A stretch of 64,000 bases of DNA, taken from contig CAZGFD010000001.1 in assembly GCA_964525045.1 (NCBI GenBank), positions 1-64,000 of the forward strand, read 5' to 3'. The stretch is from G020348185 sp964525045 (GTDB lineage: Bacteria > Nitrospirota > Nitrospiria > Nitrospirales > UBA8639). This document shows positions 24,517 to 32,733 of the stretch, in pieces; position 1 is the stretch's first letter; each line of letters opens with the position of its first letter. The notes below the pieces were generated by a model. It saw only the letters and a list, made by a program, of their open reading frames with translations. It searched no databases and was not told the DNA's origin. A program made the translations under genes and the position numbers.

Positions 24517-24777
24517 ATGTATCAAGAAGAAAAAACCTTTTACGTACGATTTTCCCTAGAGGCACAATTTCCGGATGACTATGAAGGTGAAGATGACGCA
24601 CATGCCTGGCTCCATGATTGGGATAGCCGAGTCATGCCGGAGGTATTGAAATCCATTTTTACGACTCTTCGGAAATTTCCCTCATGGTCGGCCCGAGTCC
24701 GGAATCGGGGCATGGCGCAAACCGAGGAAATTGAAATTTCGTTAGTGAAGGATTATTCCCAACCAGTCGATTCTTGA
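24517..24777 (+). CDS. Hypothetical protein (86 aa)
   Basis: I do not recognise this protein. It is 86 residues long, soluble and acidic in the first half (FPDDYEGEDDAHAWLHDWDSR), with a predicted helix (VMPEVLKSIFTTLRKF) and a strand-like tail (EIEISLVKDY). A GTATA-type leader with AAAGGGTAGG before the ATG gives a reasonable ribosome binding site. It ends 9 bases before the FG-GAP gene and could be co-transcribed with it. Confidence 0.65.
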   Translation: MYQEEKTFYVRFSLEAQFPDDYEGEDDAHAWLHDWDSRVMPEVLKSIFTTLRKFPSWSARVRNRGMAQTEEIEISLVKDYSQPVDS

Positions 24778-24786
24778 TGGTCTTTC

Positions 24787-26274
24787 ATGAGGGGTTTTCT
24801 GTTTAATGTCTATCTGGTTCTCTTCTTCCTCCTTGCGGGGTGGTCTTTAAGTCTTGCCCAAAATATTGTCTTCACCCCGACCGGCAGTATTCCTGTCGGT
24901 AAAGCGCCCCAGGGAATTGCGACAGGAGATTTTAATGACGACGACCTACTTGACCTGGCCACGGTTAATAGTACTTCGGACGACGTGTCCATACTCCTCG
25001 GAAATGGGAATGGGACCTTTCAAGCACCGGTATCCTTTGGAATCGGGAAAATTCCCATGTCAGTGGCCACGGCTGATGTGAATGGGGATGCTCGTCCGGA
25101 TCTCATTGTGGCCCTTAGCGGATCTGACCGTATTTTGGTGCTGAAAGGCAGGGGCGATGGGTTCTTTGACAGGATGGGAAGTTATCCGTCAGGAAAGGGG
25201 ACAACCTTTCTTTCGCTCGCGGATCTCAATCAAGATGACAAGCCGGATGTGGTAGCCGTGAATAGTGGCCGGTTTGGCTATTATCCCCCATTTAGCCTTT
25301 CTGTTTTATTCAATGAAGGCGACGGGAAGTTTACCCCGCCGGTCATGTACGAAACCGAAGGCCGGGAAGGCATGTTCCCAACCGGTGTCATCGCTCAAGA
25401 TATCACTGGTGATGGCCTGCCAGATCTGGCGGTGACCTGGAGCCAGCCAAGTTGGCGATCTCCCAATGGAATAATATCTCTGCTAGTCAATACGGGCCAT
25501 GGAAAGTTTTCTCTCTTGAAAGAACTGAATCCGGGATTTACTCTGAGTGCGATTACGGGAGGGGATCTAGATGGGAATGGATATTTGGATCTTGTCATCA
25601 CAAGCTTATTTATGGATAGCGTCATTGTCTTGTTCCAGGATGATCAGGGTGAGTTTCTGAAGCTCAACCCCATTCATGTGGGGTTCAGCCCCGTGGCCGT
25701 GGCTGTAAGTGATTTGGATGGGGATAAACGACTGGATGTCGTGACCACGAATCGAGATTCCAACAGTGTATCAGTCCTCCTTCAGAGAGAGAATGGAAGT
25801 TTTCGAAAGGCCGGCCATTTCGGGGTTGGGGGGACGCCGTCTTCATTAGTCATTGAAGATTTTGACCGCGACGGCCTTCCTGATCTTGTCACGGCCGACA
25901 GTAATTCAGATGCCGTCTCCGTGCTTCTCAGCGGAGATGGGGGCATTCCGTTGCCGAGTGTGAGTGCCGAATCGCTGGTTTTTCAAGTCAATAAAGGAGA
26001 CCAGAGCCGACAACCTCAACATGTTCGCCTTTCGAACATTGGTCTTGGGCCTCTTCGGATTGTGGCGATCAACCTCGTTGGCCAAGATCCGAAAGCGTTT
26101 GCCGTCATGGAAGATCAATGTGCGGGAACGACCTTGAGGACAGGGGATTTCTGCGTTATGCAAATTGCGTTTACTTCTGAATCCCGGGGGAGTCATACCG
26201 CAACCGTGACCATTTTGGATAATGCCAGTGGCAGCCCTCGAGTTGTGACACTCAAGGGAATCGTTGACGGCTAG
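24787..26274 (+). CDS. Secreted FG-GAP/VCBS-repeat protein with C-terminal Ig-like (ASH-type) domain
   Basis: The 495-residue product has a signal peptide (about 1-24, ending LSLAQ). About seven FG-GAP repeats follow, each with a calcium-loop pattern such as DFNDDDLLDLATV, DVNGDARPDLIVA, DLNQDDKPDVVAV, DLDGNGYLDLVI and DFDRDGLPDLVTA. They should form a seven-bladed integrin-like beta-propeller. Residues about 395-495 form an Ig-like domain (QPQHVRLSNIGLGPLRI, then GSPRVVTLKGIVDG) of the choice-of-anchor/ASH type. It is probably an extracellular or periplasmic binding protein; the ligand is unknown. Confidence 0.85.
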   Translation: MRGFLFNVYLVLFFLLAGWSLSLAQNIVFTPTGSIPVGKAPQGIATGDFNDDDLLDLATVNSTSDDVSILLGNGNGTFQAPVSFGIGKIPMSVATADVNGDARPDLIVALSGSDRILVLKGRGDGFFDRMGSYPSGKGTTFLSLADLNQDDKPDVVAVNSGRFGYYPPFSLSVLFNEGDGKFTPPVMYETEGREGMFPTGVIAQDITGDGLPDLAVTWSQPSWRSPNGIISLLVNTGHGKFSLLKELNPGFTLSAITGGDLDGNGYLDLVITSLFMDSVIVLFQDDQGEFLKLNPIHVGFSPVAVAVSDLDGDKRLDVVTTNRDSNSVSVLLQRENGSFRKAGHFGVGGTPSSLVIEDFDRDGLPDLVTADSNSDAVSVLLSGDGGIPLPSVSAESLVFQVNKGDQSRQPQHVRLSNIGLGPLRIVAINLVGQDPKAFAVMEDQCAGTTLRTGDFCVMQIAFTSESRGSHTATVTILDNASGSPRVVTLKGIVDG

Positions 26275-26321
26275 CCGTTTATCGAGCATGGTGTTAAAAA
26301 AAATCGCATTTTTACCCATTT

Positions 26322-26476
26322 GTAGCTGCAGCATCCTATGCTGCCCCTGCTGAGAAATAGTGGAATGGAAATGCCACATCTAGGGGAGCGAATTACAGAG
26401 GAGATCCCTTTCCACTTCCATCGAATGAGTGACTTCTGGAGTTCTTAGAAGAGGCACCATAAGATGGTGCATCTAC
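26322..26476. repeat. REP-like palindrome, inverted pair (copy 2)
   Basis: The left unit (26322-26347) reads GTAGCTGCAGCATCC then TATGCTGCCCC. The right unit (26453-26476) reads GGCACCATAAGATGGTGC then ATCTAC and is its near reverse complement. Their orientation is the same head-to-head arrangement as at 3994-4074, here with about 105 bases between. The right unit ends 25 bases before the hyuA start. Confidence 0.8.
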
Positions 26477-26501
26477 AAATCTTGTTCCCCAGGAACCATT
26501 C

Positions 26502-28526
26502 GTGACCAAATCTGATCATCCCTCCCGACACATCGGTATCGATATCGGGGGAACCTTTACGGATTTTGTGCACTATGATGAGAGGGATGGCGCGGTTCAC
26601 ACCTTCAAGAGCCTGTCGACTCCATCGAATCCTGCCCTTTGCGTACTCAACGGTCTGGAGTCCATCAAGACGCCAGCCCGTTCCAGAATTGTGCATGGTT
26701 CAACGGTCGCGACGAATGCCCTGCTCGAGCGAAAGGGAGCACACACCGCTCTTGTAGTGACCAAAGGGTTTCGGGATATGCTGCTCATTGGGCGGCAAAC
26801 TCGAACCCATCTTTACGATGTATTCGCTGATCGGCCGGCTCCTTTAATACCACCTGCACGATGTTTTGAAGTCACGGAACGCGTCGACTACCAAGGACGA
26901 GTCGTAGTTCCCCTCCACAAAGAGGAGCTCGATGCGACCATATCGACCCTGCATGAGCTACAGGTAGAAGCCATCGCTGTGAGTTTCTTATTCTCCTTTG
27001 TCCATCCTGACCATGAGCGTTGGGTTGCTGATCGCCTTCGAGAGGCTGGGTTCTTTGTCACCGCTTCCCATGAATTGATTCCAGAGTTTCGTGAGTACGA
27101 AAGGACCAGCACGACTGCAATCAACGCCTATGTCTCTCCCATTCTTCACCGGTATCTTTCAGATTTGGAAAATCTAATCGGTGCAACGGAATTCTTCATT
27201 TTGCAATCCAATGGAGGCCGGCTCTCCGTTCCACAGGCCAAAGGGCAGGGGGTGCGATCCATTCTTTCAGGCCCTGCTGGAGGCGTGGTCGGGGCCAGAC
27301 AAGTCGCCAAGTTGGCAGGCTTTGCTCAAAGCATCACATTCGATATGGGCGGGACATCGACTGATGTTTCCCTTGTCAAAAATTCTATTCAAGTCACCAC
27401 TGAGGCCAAAGTCGGGGGGCTGCCAATTCGTGTCCCGGTGATAGATATCCACACCGTCGGATCGGGAGGTGGGTCTATCGCCCATCATGATTTAGGAGGC
27501 GGGCTTCGCGTCGGACCTCAAAGTGCGGGGGCTGATCCTGGTCCCATTTGCTATGGGCGAGGGGGAGGTCAACCCACTGTCACCGATGCGAATCTGATAC
27601 TTGGGCGACTGCCGGCTGACGGGTTTCTTGGCGGGGCCATGCAATTGGATCAAGTCCAGGCCGAGGTTGCTCTAGAAAAATTGGCGAAGGAGATTCGCCT
27701 AGAACCAGCTCCGGGATTTAATCTTGGGCAAACGATGGCCTTAGGGATAATCCAGATTGTCAACGCGCATATGGAACGGGCTGTGCGAGTCATATCGGTC
27801 GAACGGGGACATGATCCACGGGATTTCGTCTTTGTGTCCTTTGGCGGTGCGGGGGGCGTTCATGCTTGCGATCTTGCCAGGCAGTTAAACATTCGACGCG
27901 TATTAGTCCCTCCGATGGCCGCGACCCTTTCAGCCCTGGGAATGCTGATGGCTGACATACAATTGGATTACGTCCAAACCGTGATGGTTCCTGGTCACAC
28001 ACCTTACGATGAGCTGGACGCCCGAAGACAGACATTGGTAGAGCAAGGGTTGAAGGATTTAAAACAACAGGGAGTCCAAGAGGAACAAAGCGTCATTGTG
28101 TGCGAATTAGACATGCGTTATCGAGGACAATCCTTTGAGCTTGTTGTGCCTTTGACTCCGGACTTCAGGAATCAATTTGATGACATTCATCGCGAACGCT
28201 ACGGGTTCGACCATACCGACGCGCCAACAGAGATTGTCAATTTACGTGTTCGTGCAGTGGGGTATACCAATCCTCCCCATCTTCGTCGGATAAAGCCCGG
28301 GTCTTCGGATCCCGCTGAAGCGTTTTGGTGCCAACGGCCTGTTGCCTTGACCAAAGGTGTGGAAGACGTGCCCCACTATCGAGGGAATCTATTGAAGCCA
28401 GGTCACCGTCTCTCGGGGCCTGCCATTATTGTGCAGGAGGACACCACCGTCTATCTCGGCCAGACCGATATGGCGGTCGTGGATGAATATCGAAATCTTC
28501 TCATCGATGTGGGAGTCGATGAATGA
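26502..28526 (+). CDS. hyuA: Hydantoinase/oxoprolinase subunit A (HyuA family)
   Basis: The 674-residue product belongs to the N-methylhydantoinase A/5-oxoprolinase family, whose ATP-dependent members open cyclic amides such as hydantoins or 5-oxoproline. It starts (GTG at 26502) with the actin-like ATP motif HIGIDIGGTFTDFV. It continues with VHGSTVATNALLERKGA, FDMGGTSTDVSL, and the metal/active-site region HTVGSGGGSIAH with GPQSAGADPGP. The gene for subunit B overlaps it by four bases. No hydantoin transporter or carbamoylase is adjacent, so the true substrate is unknown. A REP-like unit lies directly upstream. Confidence 0.92.
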   Translation: MTKSDHPSRHIGIDIGGTFTDFVHYDERDGAVHTFKSLSTPSNPALCVLNGLESIKTPARSRIVHGSTVATNALLERKGAHTALVVTKGFRDMLLIGRQTRTHLYDVFADRPAPLIPPARCFEVTERVDYQGRVVVPLHKEELDATISTLHELQVEAIAVSFLFSFVHPDHERWVADRLREAGFFVTASHELIPEFREYERTSTTAINAYVSPILHRYLSDLENLIGATEFFILQSNGGRLSVPQAKGQGVRSILSGPAGGVVGARQVAKLAGFAQSITFDMGGTSTDVSLVKNSIQVTTEAKVGGLPIRVPVIDIHTVGSGGGSIAHHDLGGGLRVGPQSAGADPGPICYGRGGGQPTVTDANLILGRLPADGFLGGAMQLDQVQAEVALEKLAKEIRLEPAPGFNLGQTMALGIIQIVNAHMERAVRVISVERGHDPRDFVFVSFGGAGGVHACDLARQLNIRRVLVPPMAATLSALGMLMADIQLDYVQTVMVPGHTPYDELDARRQTLVEQGLKDLKQQGVQEEQSVIVCELDMRYRGQSFELVVPLTPDFRNQFDDIHRERYGFDHTDAPTEIVNLRVRAVGYTNPPHLRRIKPGSSDPAEAFWCQRPVALTKGVEDVPHYRGNLLKPGHRLSGPAIIVQEDTTVYLGQTDMAVVDEYRNLLIDVGVDE

Positions 28527-30094
28527 GAGATCCCATTAGTGTAGAAATAATGAAAAACCTGTTTGCGTCCGTCGCTGAAGAAATGGGAGTGCGTCTGCAG
28601 CGGGCGGCCTATTCCCCCAATATCAAGGAACGTTGCGACTTTTCCTGTGCCCTCTTCGACGCGGAGGGACGACTGATCGCCCAAGCGGAGCACATCCCTG
28701 TGCATTTAGGAGCCATGCCGCTGTCCGTTCAAGCCTGCCTGCAGGCACTAGCGTTTTCTCCGGGTGATGTGGCGATGGTGAATGATCCGTATCAGGGGGG
28801 AACCCACCTGCCGGATATCACCCTTGTTTCTCCAATTTTTATGGACACAAGCGAAGAGCCGAAGTTATTGGGATTTGTGGCGAACCGTGCTCACCATGCC
28901 GATGTGGGAGGGATGTCCGCCGGTTCCATGCCTCTGGCCGAGGAACTGTATCAAGAAGGACTTATTATTCCCCCTCTGAAGTTGGTTCATGAAGGCCACA
29001 TCAATCAGGATGTGTGGCGATTGTTACTCGCCAACGTTCGGACACCTGATGAGCGAGCTGGAGATCTTCATGCTCAACTTGCGGCGAACCGCACCGGGAT
29101 TGAACGAATGCTCGGACTGGTTGATCGCTATGGAATCGACCGGGTCAAAGAGGATATGGAAGATTTATTGCAATATAGTGAGGACATGACTCGCCGGCTT
29201 CTTCAGGACTTACCCAATGGAACCTACCGGTTCCAGGACGTGTTGGATGATGATGGCCTTACAGGAGATCCCGTGACGATATGCGTGAGTGTGACGATTA
29301 CGGGTGATGAGGCGAATGTGGATTTTACCGGATCGGATTTCCAACGAAGAGGCAGTATCAATGCGGTGTATCCGATTACCCTCTCGGCAACCGCCTATGT
29401 CTTTCGCTGTCTGCTCGGCCTTGATATTCCCGCAAATAGTGGCTGTCTCGTGCCGATTCGTGTGATTGCTCCGGAGGGGACGGTGGTGAATGCTCGTCGA
29501 CCTGCGGCTGTCGCGGGAGGCAACGTCGAAACCGCTCAACGAATTGTTGATGTGGTATTAGGAGCATTGGCACAAGCCTGCCCCGAGCGTGTTCCGGCTG
29601 CTAGCCAAGGGACAATGAATAATCTCACCATTGGCGGATGGGATGAGGATCGACAACAACCCTTTGCCTATTACGAAACCCTCGGTGGCGGGATGGGGGC
29701 TCGTCCGACAGGCGACGGCGCAAGTGCCATTCACTCTCACATGACGAATACGATGAATACGCCGGTGGAGGCTCTGGAATATGCCTATCCCTTTCGTGTC
29801 ACCCGGTATGCGGTACGTGGTGAATCAGGAGGGAATGGACACCACCGCGGCGGAGATGGAATTTCCCGGGACGTGGAGATGCTTGCACGAGCCAAGGTAA
29901 CGATTTTATCTGACCGCCGAAGGAAAGGACCTTATGGCCTTGACGGGGGACATCCCGGACAGCCAGGCCGGAATCGGCTGCTTCGAGAGGGGCAAACTCG
30001 AGAATTACCCGGAAAATGTCAGTTTGAAGTCCAAGCGGGCGATGTGTTGAAAATCGAAACACCCGGCGGAGGAGGATACGGAGAACCCAAGTGA
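28523..30094 (+). CDS. hyuB: Hydantoinase/oxoprolinase subunit B (HyuB family)
   Basis: The 523-residue partner of HyuA. Typical segments are MRDPISVEIMKNLFASVAEEMG, SPNIKERCDFSCALFD, the PGDVAMVNDPYQGGTHLPDI motif with HHADVGGMSAGSMP, and the C-terminal GGGMGARPTGDGASAIHSH and DVLKIETPGGGGYG. Together with HyuA it forms the ATP-dependent cyclic amide hydrolase. The ATG at 28523 overlaps the hyuA TGA (ATGA), indicating coupled translation. The length is typical. Confidence 0.93.
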   Translation: MRDPISVEIMKNLFASVAEEMGVRLQRAAYSPNIKERCDFSCALFDAEGRLIAQAEHIPVHLGAMPLSVQACLQALAFSPGDVAMVNDPYQGGTHLPDITLVSPIFMDTSEEPKLLGFVANRAHHADVGGMSAGSMPLAEELYQEGLIIPPLKLVHEGHINQDVWRLLLANVRTPDERAGDLHAQLAANRTGIERMLGLVDRYGIDRVKEDMEDLLQYSEDMTRRLLQDLPNGTYRFQDVLDDDGLTGDPVTICVSVTITGDEANVDFTGSDFQRRGSINAVYPITLSATAYVFRCLLGLDIPANSGCLVPIRVIAPEGTVVNARRPAAVAGGNVETAQRIVDVVLGALAQACPERVPAASQGTMNNLTIGGWDEDRQQPFAYYETLGGGMGARPTGDGASAIHSHMTNTMNTPVEALEYAYPFRVTRYAVRGESGGNGHHRGGDGISRDVEMLARAKVTILSDRRRKGPYGLDGGHPGQPGRNRLLREGQTRELPGKCQFEVQAGDVLKIETPGGGGYGEPK

Positions 30095-30120
30095 TATGCC
30101 AACATCTAATTCTGTTATCA

Positions 30121-30157
30121 CTTTCCCCCCAGGGGGAGAGGGCTGGGATGAGGGGGA
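30121..30157. repeat. GC-rich GGGGAGAGGG hairpin element, copy 7
   Basis: CTTTCCCCCC, A, GGGGGAGAGGG and the tail CTGGGATGAGGGGG. It lies 26 bases after hyuB and is the only copy found outside the first 15 kb. Confidence 0.75.
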
Positions 30158-30240
30158 AATCATCAAACGTTCAAAGTCCATAAATGAAACCAAACGAGCA
30201 AGAGATTCCACAGACTCAAATATCAAAAAAAGGAGCGGCA

Positions 30241-30525
30241 ATGGCGGAAGATATGCAAGTGGAAACAGATCCGGAACGACTGACACTATTGTACGAACGG
30301 TTCAAAGACGTCTGCCTGGTTGAAAAAGAAGTCTGGAAGGAAATATATATGCCTCGCCAGGTGAACAAAGGAGCTATACTGACTAACGTGCAGGAACGCT
30401 ACGATGTCCTCATCGATGATCCGGAGATAGAGGACACGCTTGAGGCCAATATTCCCCTCGGTAGCCAGGCCTTAGGGGCGGCGATTCAAGAGTACAAAAT
30501 TCATATTCGCTTTGTGAAAAAATAA
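30241..30525 (+). CDS. Hypothetical protein (94 aa)
   Basis: I do not recognise this protein. It is soluble and charged, with a helical first half (LTLLYERFKDVCLVEKEVWKEIY) and a strand-like end (EYKIHIRFVKK). The ATG at 30241 is preceded by AAAAGGAGCGGCA, a good ribosome binding site. An ATG at 30184 would add 19 residues without support. It follows hyuB by about 150 bases across a repeat, so membership of the hyu operon is uncertain. Confidence 0.65.
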   Translation: MAEDMQVETDPERLTLLYERFKDVCLVEKEVWKEIYMPRQVNKGAILTNVQERYDVLIDDPEIEDTLEANIPLGSQALGAAIQEYKIHIRFVKK

Positions 30526-30559
30526 ATTTTCACAAAAATTTTTCGTTTAGGCGCATTTT

Positions 30560-30988
30560 TTGGCCACACAATCAATGATCCTTCCCCTTATCCTCCTTTG
30601 GTTTTTTAACACCTCCTGCGCCTCCCCACCGCATCTCCGGGACTCTCCACCAACTCGCGTAGAAATCATTCACAAAGATTATCAATCTTTAGCGAAATGT
30701 GTGACTCAGAAAATTGAGGTGTCCGGTGTGGCGAGAAAAGCTCGAATGAACGTCAATGAAGCACAAAAAGTGGTAAGGGTGTCTGAGCCGTTTGGATTTG
30801 TTCAAAATAGCAATACATTTGAATTTCTGTTTATCCAGATAAAGGAAAATCAGACCAAAGTCGAGAGCTATGGGTATGAAACGATGGTCGGACGGGCTCA
30901 TTACCCGAACCAGATTTGGCCCTATGTGATGGAATGTGCGGGAATGAAAAATTCCGGAACCAAAGCAACCTTTCCGGGAACCAGGTAA
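30560..30988 (+). CDS. Putative lipoprotein (about 140 aa)
   Basis: The product starts with a hydrophobic segment ending in a lipobox-like FNTSC (Cys about 20), followed by a soluble domain of about 120 residues. No family was recognised. Translation may begin at a TTG (30560) or at an ATG (30575); the second gives a compact lipoprotein signal. Neither has a strong ribosome binding site. The product is probably anchored in a membrane facing the periplasm. Confidence 0.55.
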   Translation: MATQSMILPLILLWFFNTSCASPPHLRDSPPTRVEIIHKDYQSLAKCVTQKIEVSGVARKARMNVNEAQKVVRVSEPFGFVQNSNTFEFLFIQIKENQTKVESYGYETMVGRAHYPNQIWPYVMECAGMKNSGTKATFPGTR

Positions 30989-31192
30989 TAACGGGCCTTC
31001 TTCACAAATTCCTTGTTGAGGTTCAAGCGGGCTCAATTGATGTCTTCTTTGGTTGTATTTCAATTTGAATAAAGTAAAATATTGGAATTGACATTGAGTC
31101 AGAATATTGGACTGGAATCATTATCTGTTGCCTCTTGTATTTCTGAACAGACCTTGCCCGCGTAACGCAAATTTTTTTGAGAAAGGATCTCT

Positions 31193-31630
31193 ATGCGGCT
31201 TAGACTCATGTTCATGCTAGTTGTGTGCAGTTTTGCTGTATGGGGGTGTCCTACCGTCCCAACTAAAAAACCCGTAAGCTTGCCACCGGCTCCCGAGAAA
31301 CCCCTATCCGAAATGACAATTCAAGAGTTAGCCGGTAAATGGAAATATGAAGAGGGGCATGTGGTCTATCCACTGACGCTTGATGAGGAGGGCAGGGGAA
31401 CCTACGAGTGGAAAGAGGGACGGTTTGAAACCACCAGTCTTTCAAACGGAGTATGGCAAGGAACGTGGCATCAGGAGGGAAACGATCGGGAGGGAGGATT
31501 TGAACTTCAGTTACACCCCGATCTGCAATCCGCTACCGGGAGCTGGTGGTACACCCGGATTGGGACCGATCAAGATCCACTTGAGCCAGGTGGCAACTTT
31601 TCGCTTCGACGAGTCCAGGCCGGATTGTGA
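31193..31630 (+). CDS. Putative lipoprotein with lipocalin-like strand pattern (145 aa)
   Basis: The 145-residue product has a lipoprotein signal peptide (MRLRLMFMLVVCSF, lipobox AVWGC with Cys19). A proline-rich spacer (VPTKKPVSLPPAPEKP) follows, then a beta-rich domain (LAGKWKYEEGHVVYPLTLDE, then GVWQGTWHQEG and SATGSWWYTRIG). The pattern resembles small lipocalin-like or substrate-binding folds, but no family was identified. AGAAAGGATCTCT before the ATG is a good ribosome binding site. Confidence 0.65.
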   Translation: MRLRLMFMLVVCSFAVWGCPTVPTKKPVSLPPAPEKPLSEMTIQELAGKWKYEEGHVVYPLTLDEEGRGTYEWKEGRFETTSLSNGVWQGTWHQEGNDREGGFELQLHPDLQSATGSWWYTRIGTDQDPLEPGGNFSLRRVQAGL

Positions 31631-32023
31631 AGGCTAGAGTGAACATGCTCTCAATATGTGGCTGAGCTCTACCAGCATAACGCCACCATCTCTTCAATAG
31701 CTTCCGCAAAAAAATATGCAATCTTGTTCCTCACCATTACTGGGATTTCTTACGAGTGATTGTCATTCCGACTCTCCAAACCTCCACTTGGCCTCTTCCT
31801 GATTTATTGTGTAGAAATTTTCGGCATGGGTCTTTTTGTTGGCTTAGCTATTTTGAAACAAATCGCACATCCCGCTAGACAGTTGCTAGAGTGGTGATAA
31901 CACAGTAAGATCGCCGTTGGCGATAAACATTGAGGACGAAGAAAGAGTCTTAAGAGGCCGGAAATCAAGAATTCTAAGGATTGGGAAAAATGTATTCGGT
32001 GCCTTACCTGGTTTATCATCACT
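31631..32023. other. Intergenic region before the PagL-like gene
   Basis: About 390 bases with no convincing gene. It holds a small hairpin (ATCGCC, GTT, GGCGAT at 31910-31924) without a T-run. Its last 34 bases encode, in the reading frame of the next gene, the hydrophobic part of a signal peptide (see the finding at 31990). Confidence 0.5.
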
Positions 32024-32602
32024 GTGACAATCTGGTTTGGAGGTTCGGGAATCTCCCGGGCAAATTTCGAAGCCCGGCAGACTATAAACAAAGGGACTGT
32101 TGAGCTCGGCTTCCAAACCGGGTATTGGCAGGCGAATACCGGACTTGGGAATGCCGATTCTTCAAACCGGAGTGCGGTCTTTTTCCTTCCCCAAATTGGT
32201 TATGTTCTCACGGATGAACTCGAAGCCGGGTATTTCAGTGGAGCATGGGAAGTGTTCTTAGAACCGGTCGGGGCTCATTTTATCAAACCCTTTAGTGCCT
32301 CCCTGTTTGGTGGAACGTTTAATGTGAAATATGATTTTCTCTCATTTGGTCGATGGATGCCCTACTGGGATGCCGGGTTTGGAGCAGCATGGACGGATTT
32401 AGCTCCTCGAATCCCTGAGGAAAGCGGTCAATTTCAGTTTATTGTGCAGACTGGGATTGGCGTACAATATTTCACCACCGAGAGATCGGCGCTGTCTGCG
32501 GGGGTTCGCTTTCACCACCTCTCGGACGGAGGGATTGGTGATCGCAATGTTGGTATCAATGCCTGGTTATTCTTGCTTGGTTTTTCCTTCTATACTCCCT
32601 GA
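32024..32602 (+). CDS. PagL-like lipid A deacylase family outer-membrane protein, start out of frame
   Basis: The 192-residue reading frame is a small beta-barrel resembling PagL (acyloxyacyl hydrolase), which removes the 3-position acyl chain of lipid A. The C-terminal FHHLSDGGIGDRNVGINAW carries the His and Ser of the catalytic triad, and the repeated amphipathic strands and terminal aromatic FSFYTP fit an outer-membrane barrel. The only standard start in frame is a GTG at 32024, which would cut into the signal peptide. The frame continues upstream to encode MRCLTWF-like residues and IITVTIWF ending SRA, and an ATG with AAGGA lies one base out of frame at 31990. The gene is therefore frameshifted, misassembled or started at ATT. 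Confidence 0.72.
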   Translation: MTIWFGGSGISRANFEARQTINKGTVELGFQTGYWQANTGLGNADSSNRSAVFFLPQIGYVLTDELEAGYFSGAWEVFLEPVGAHFIKPFSASLFGGTFNVKYDFLSFGRWMPYWDAGFGAAWTDLAPRIPEESGQFQFIVQTGIGVQYFTTERSALSAGVRFHHLSDGGIGDRNVGINAWLFLLGFSFYTP

Positions 32603-32733
32603 ATCCCGAATAGTCGTCTGAGAGGGCGGCACTGGCCCTTTGTCCGTCTGCAAGGGAAATGTTACTTTTCTGGAAATCAAGGCGTCTGATGGTCATATTG
32701 AGAAAGCTCAATCCAAAATGAAGGAGGCAAGCC

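Noticed and set aside
24287..24601. Minus-strand reading frame of about 100 codons over the FmdB-like and 86-residue protein genes
   Set aside because: It overlaps two better supported genes on both strands and has no recognisable domain.
31655..31700. tRNA-like stretch (GAGCTCTACCAGCA)
   Set aside because: It recalls a tRNA D-arm on one strand only; no T-arm motif, acceptor stem pairing or anticodon loop could be placed around it.
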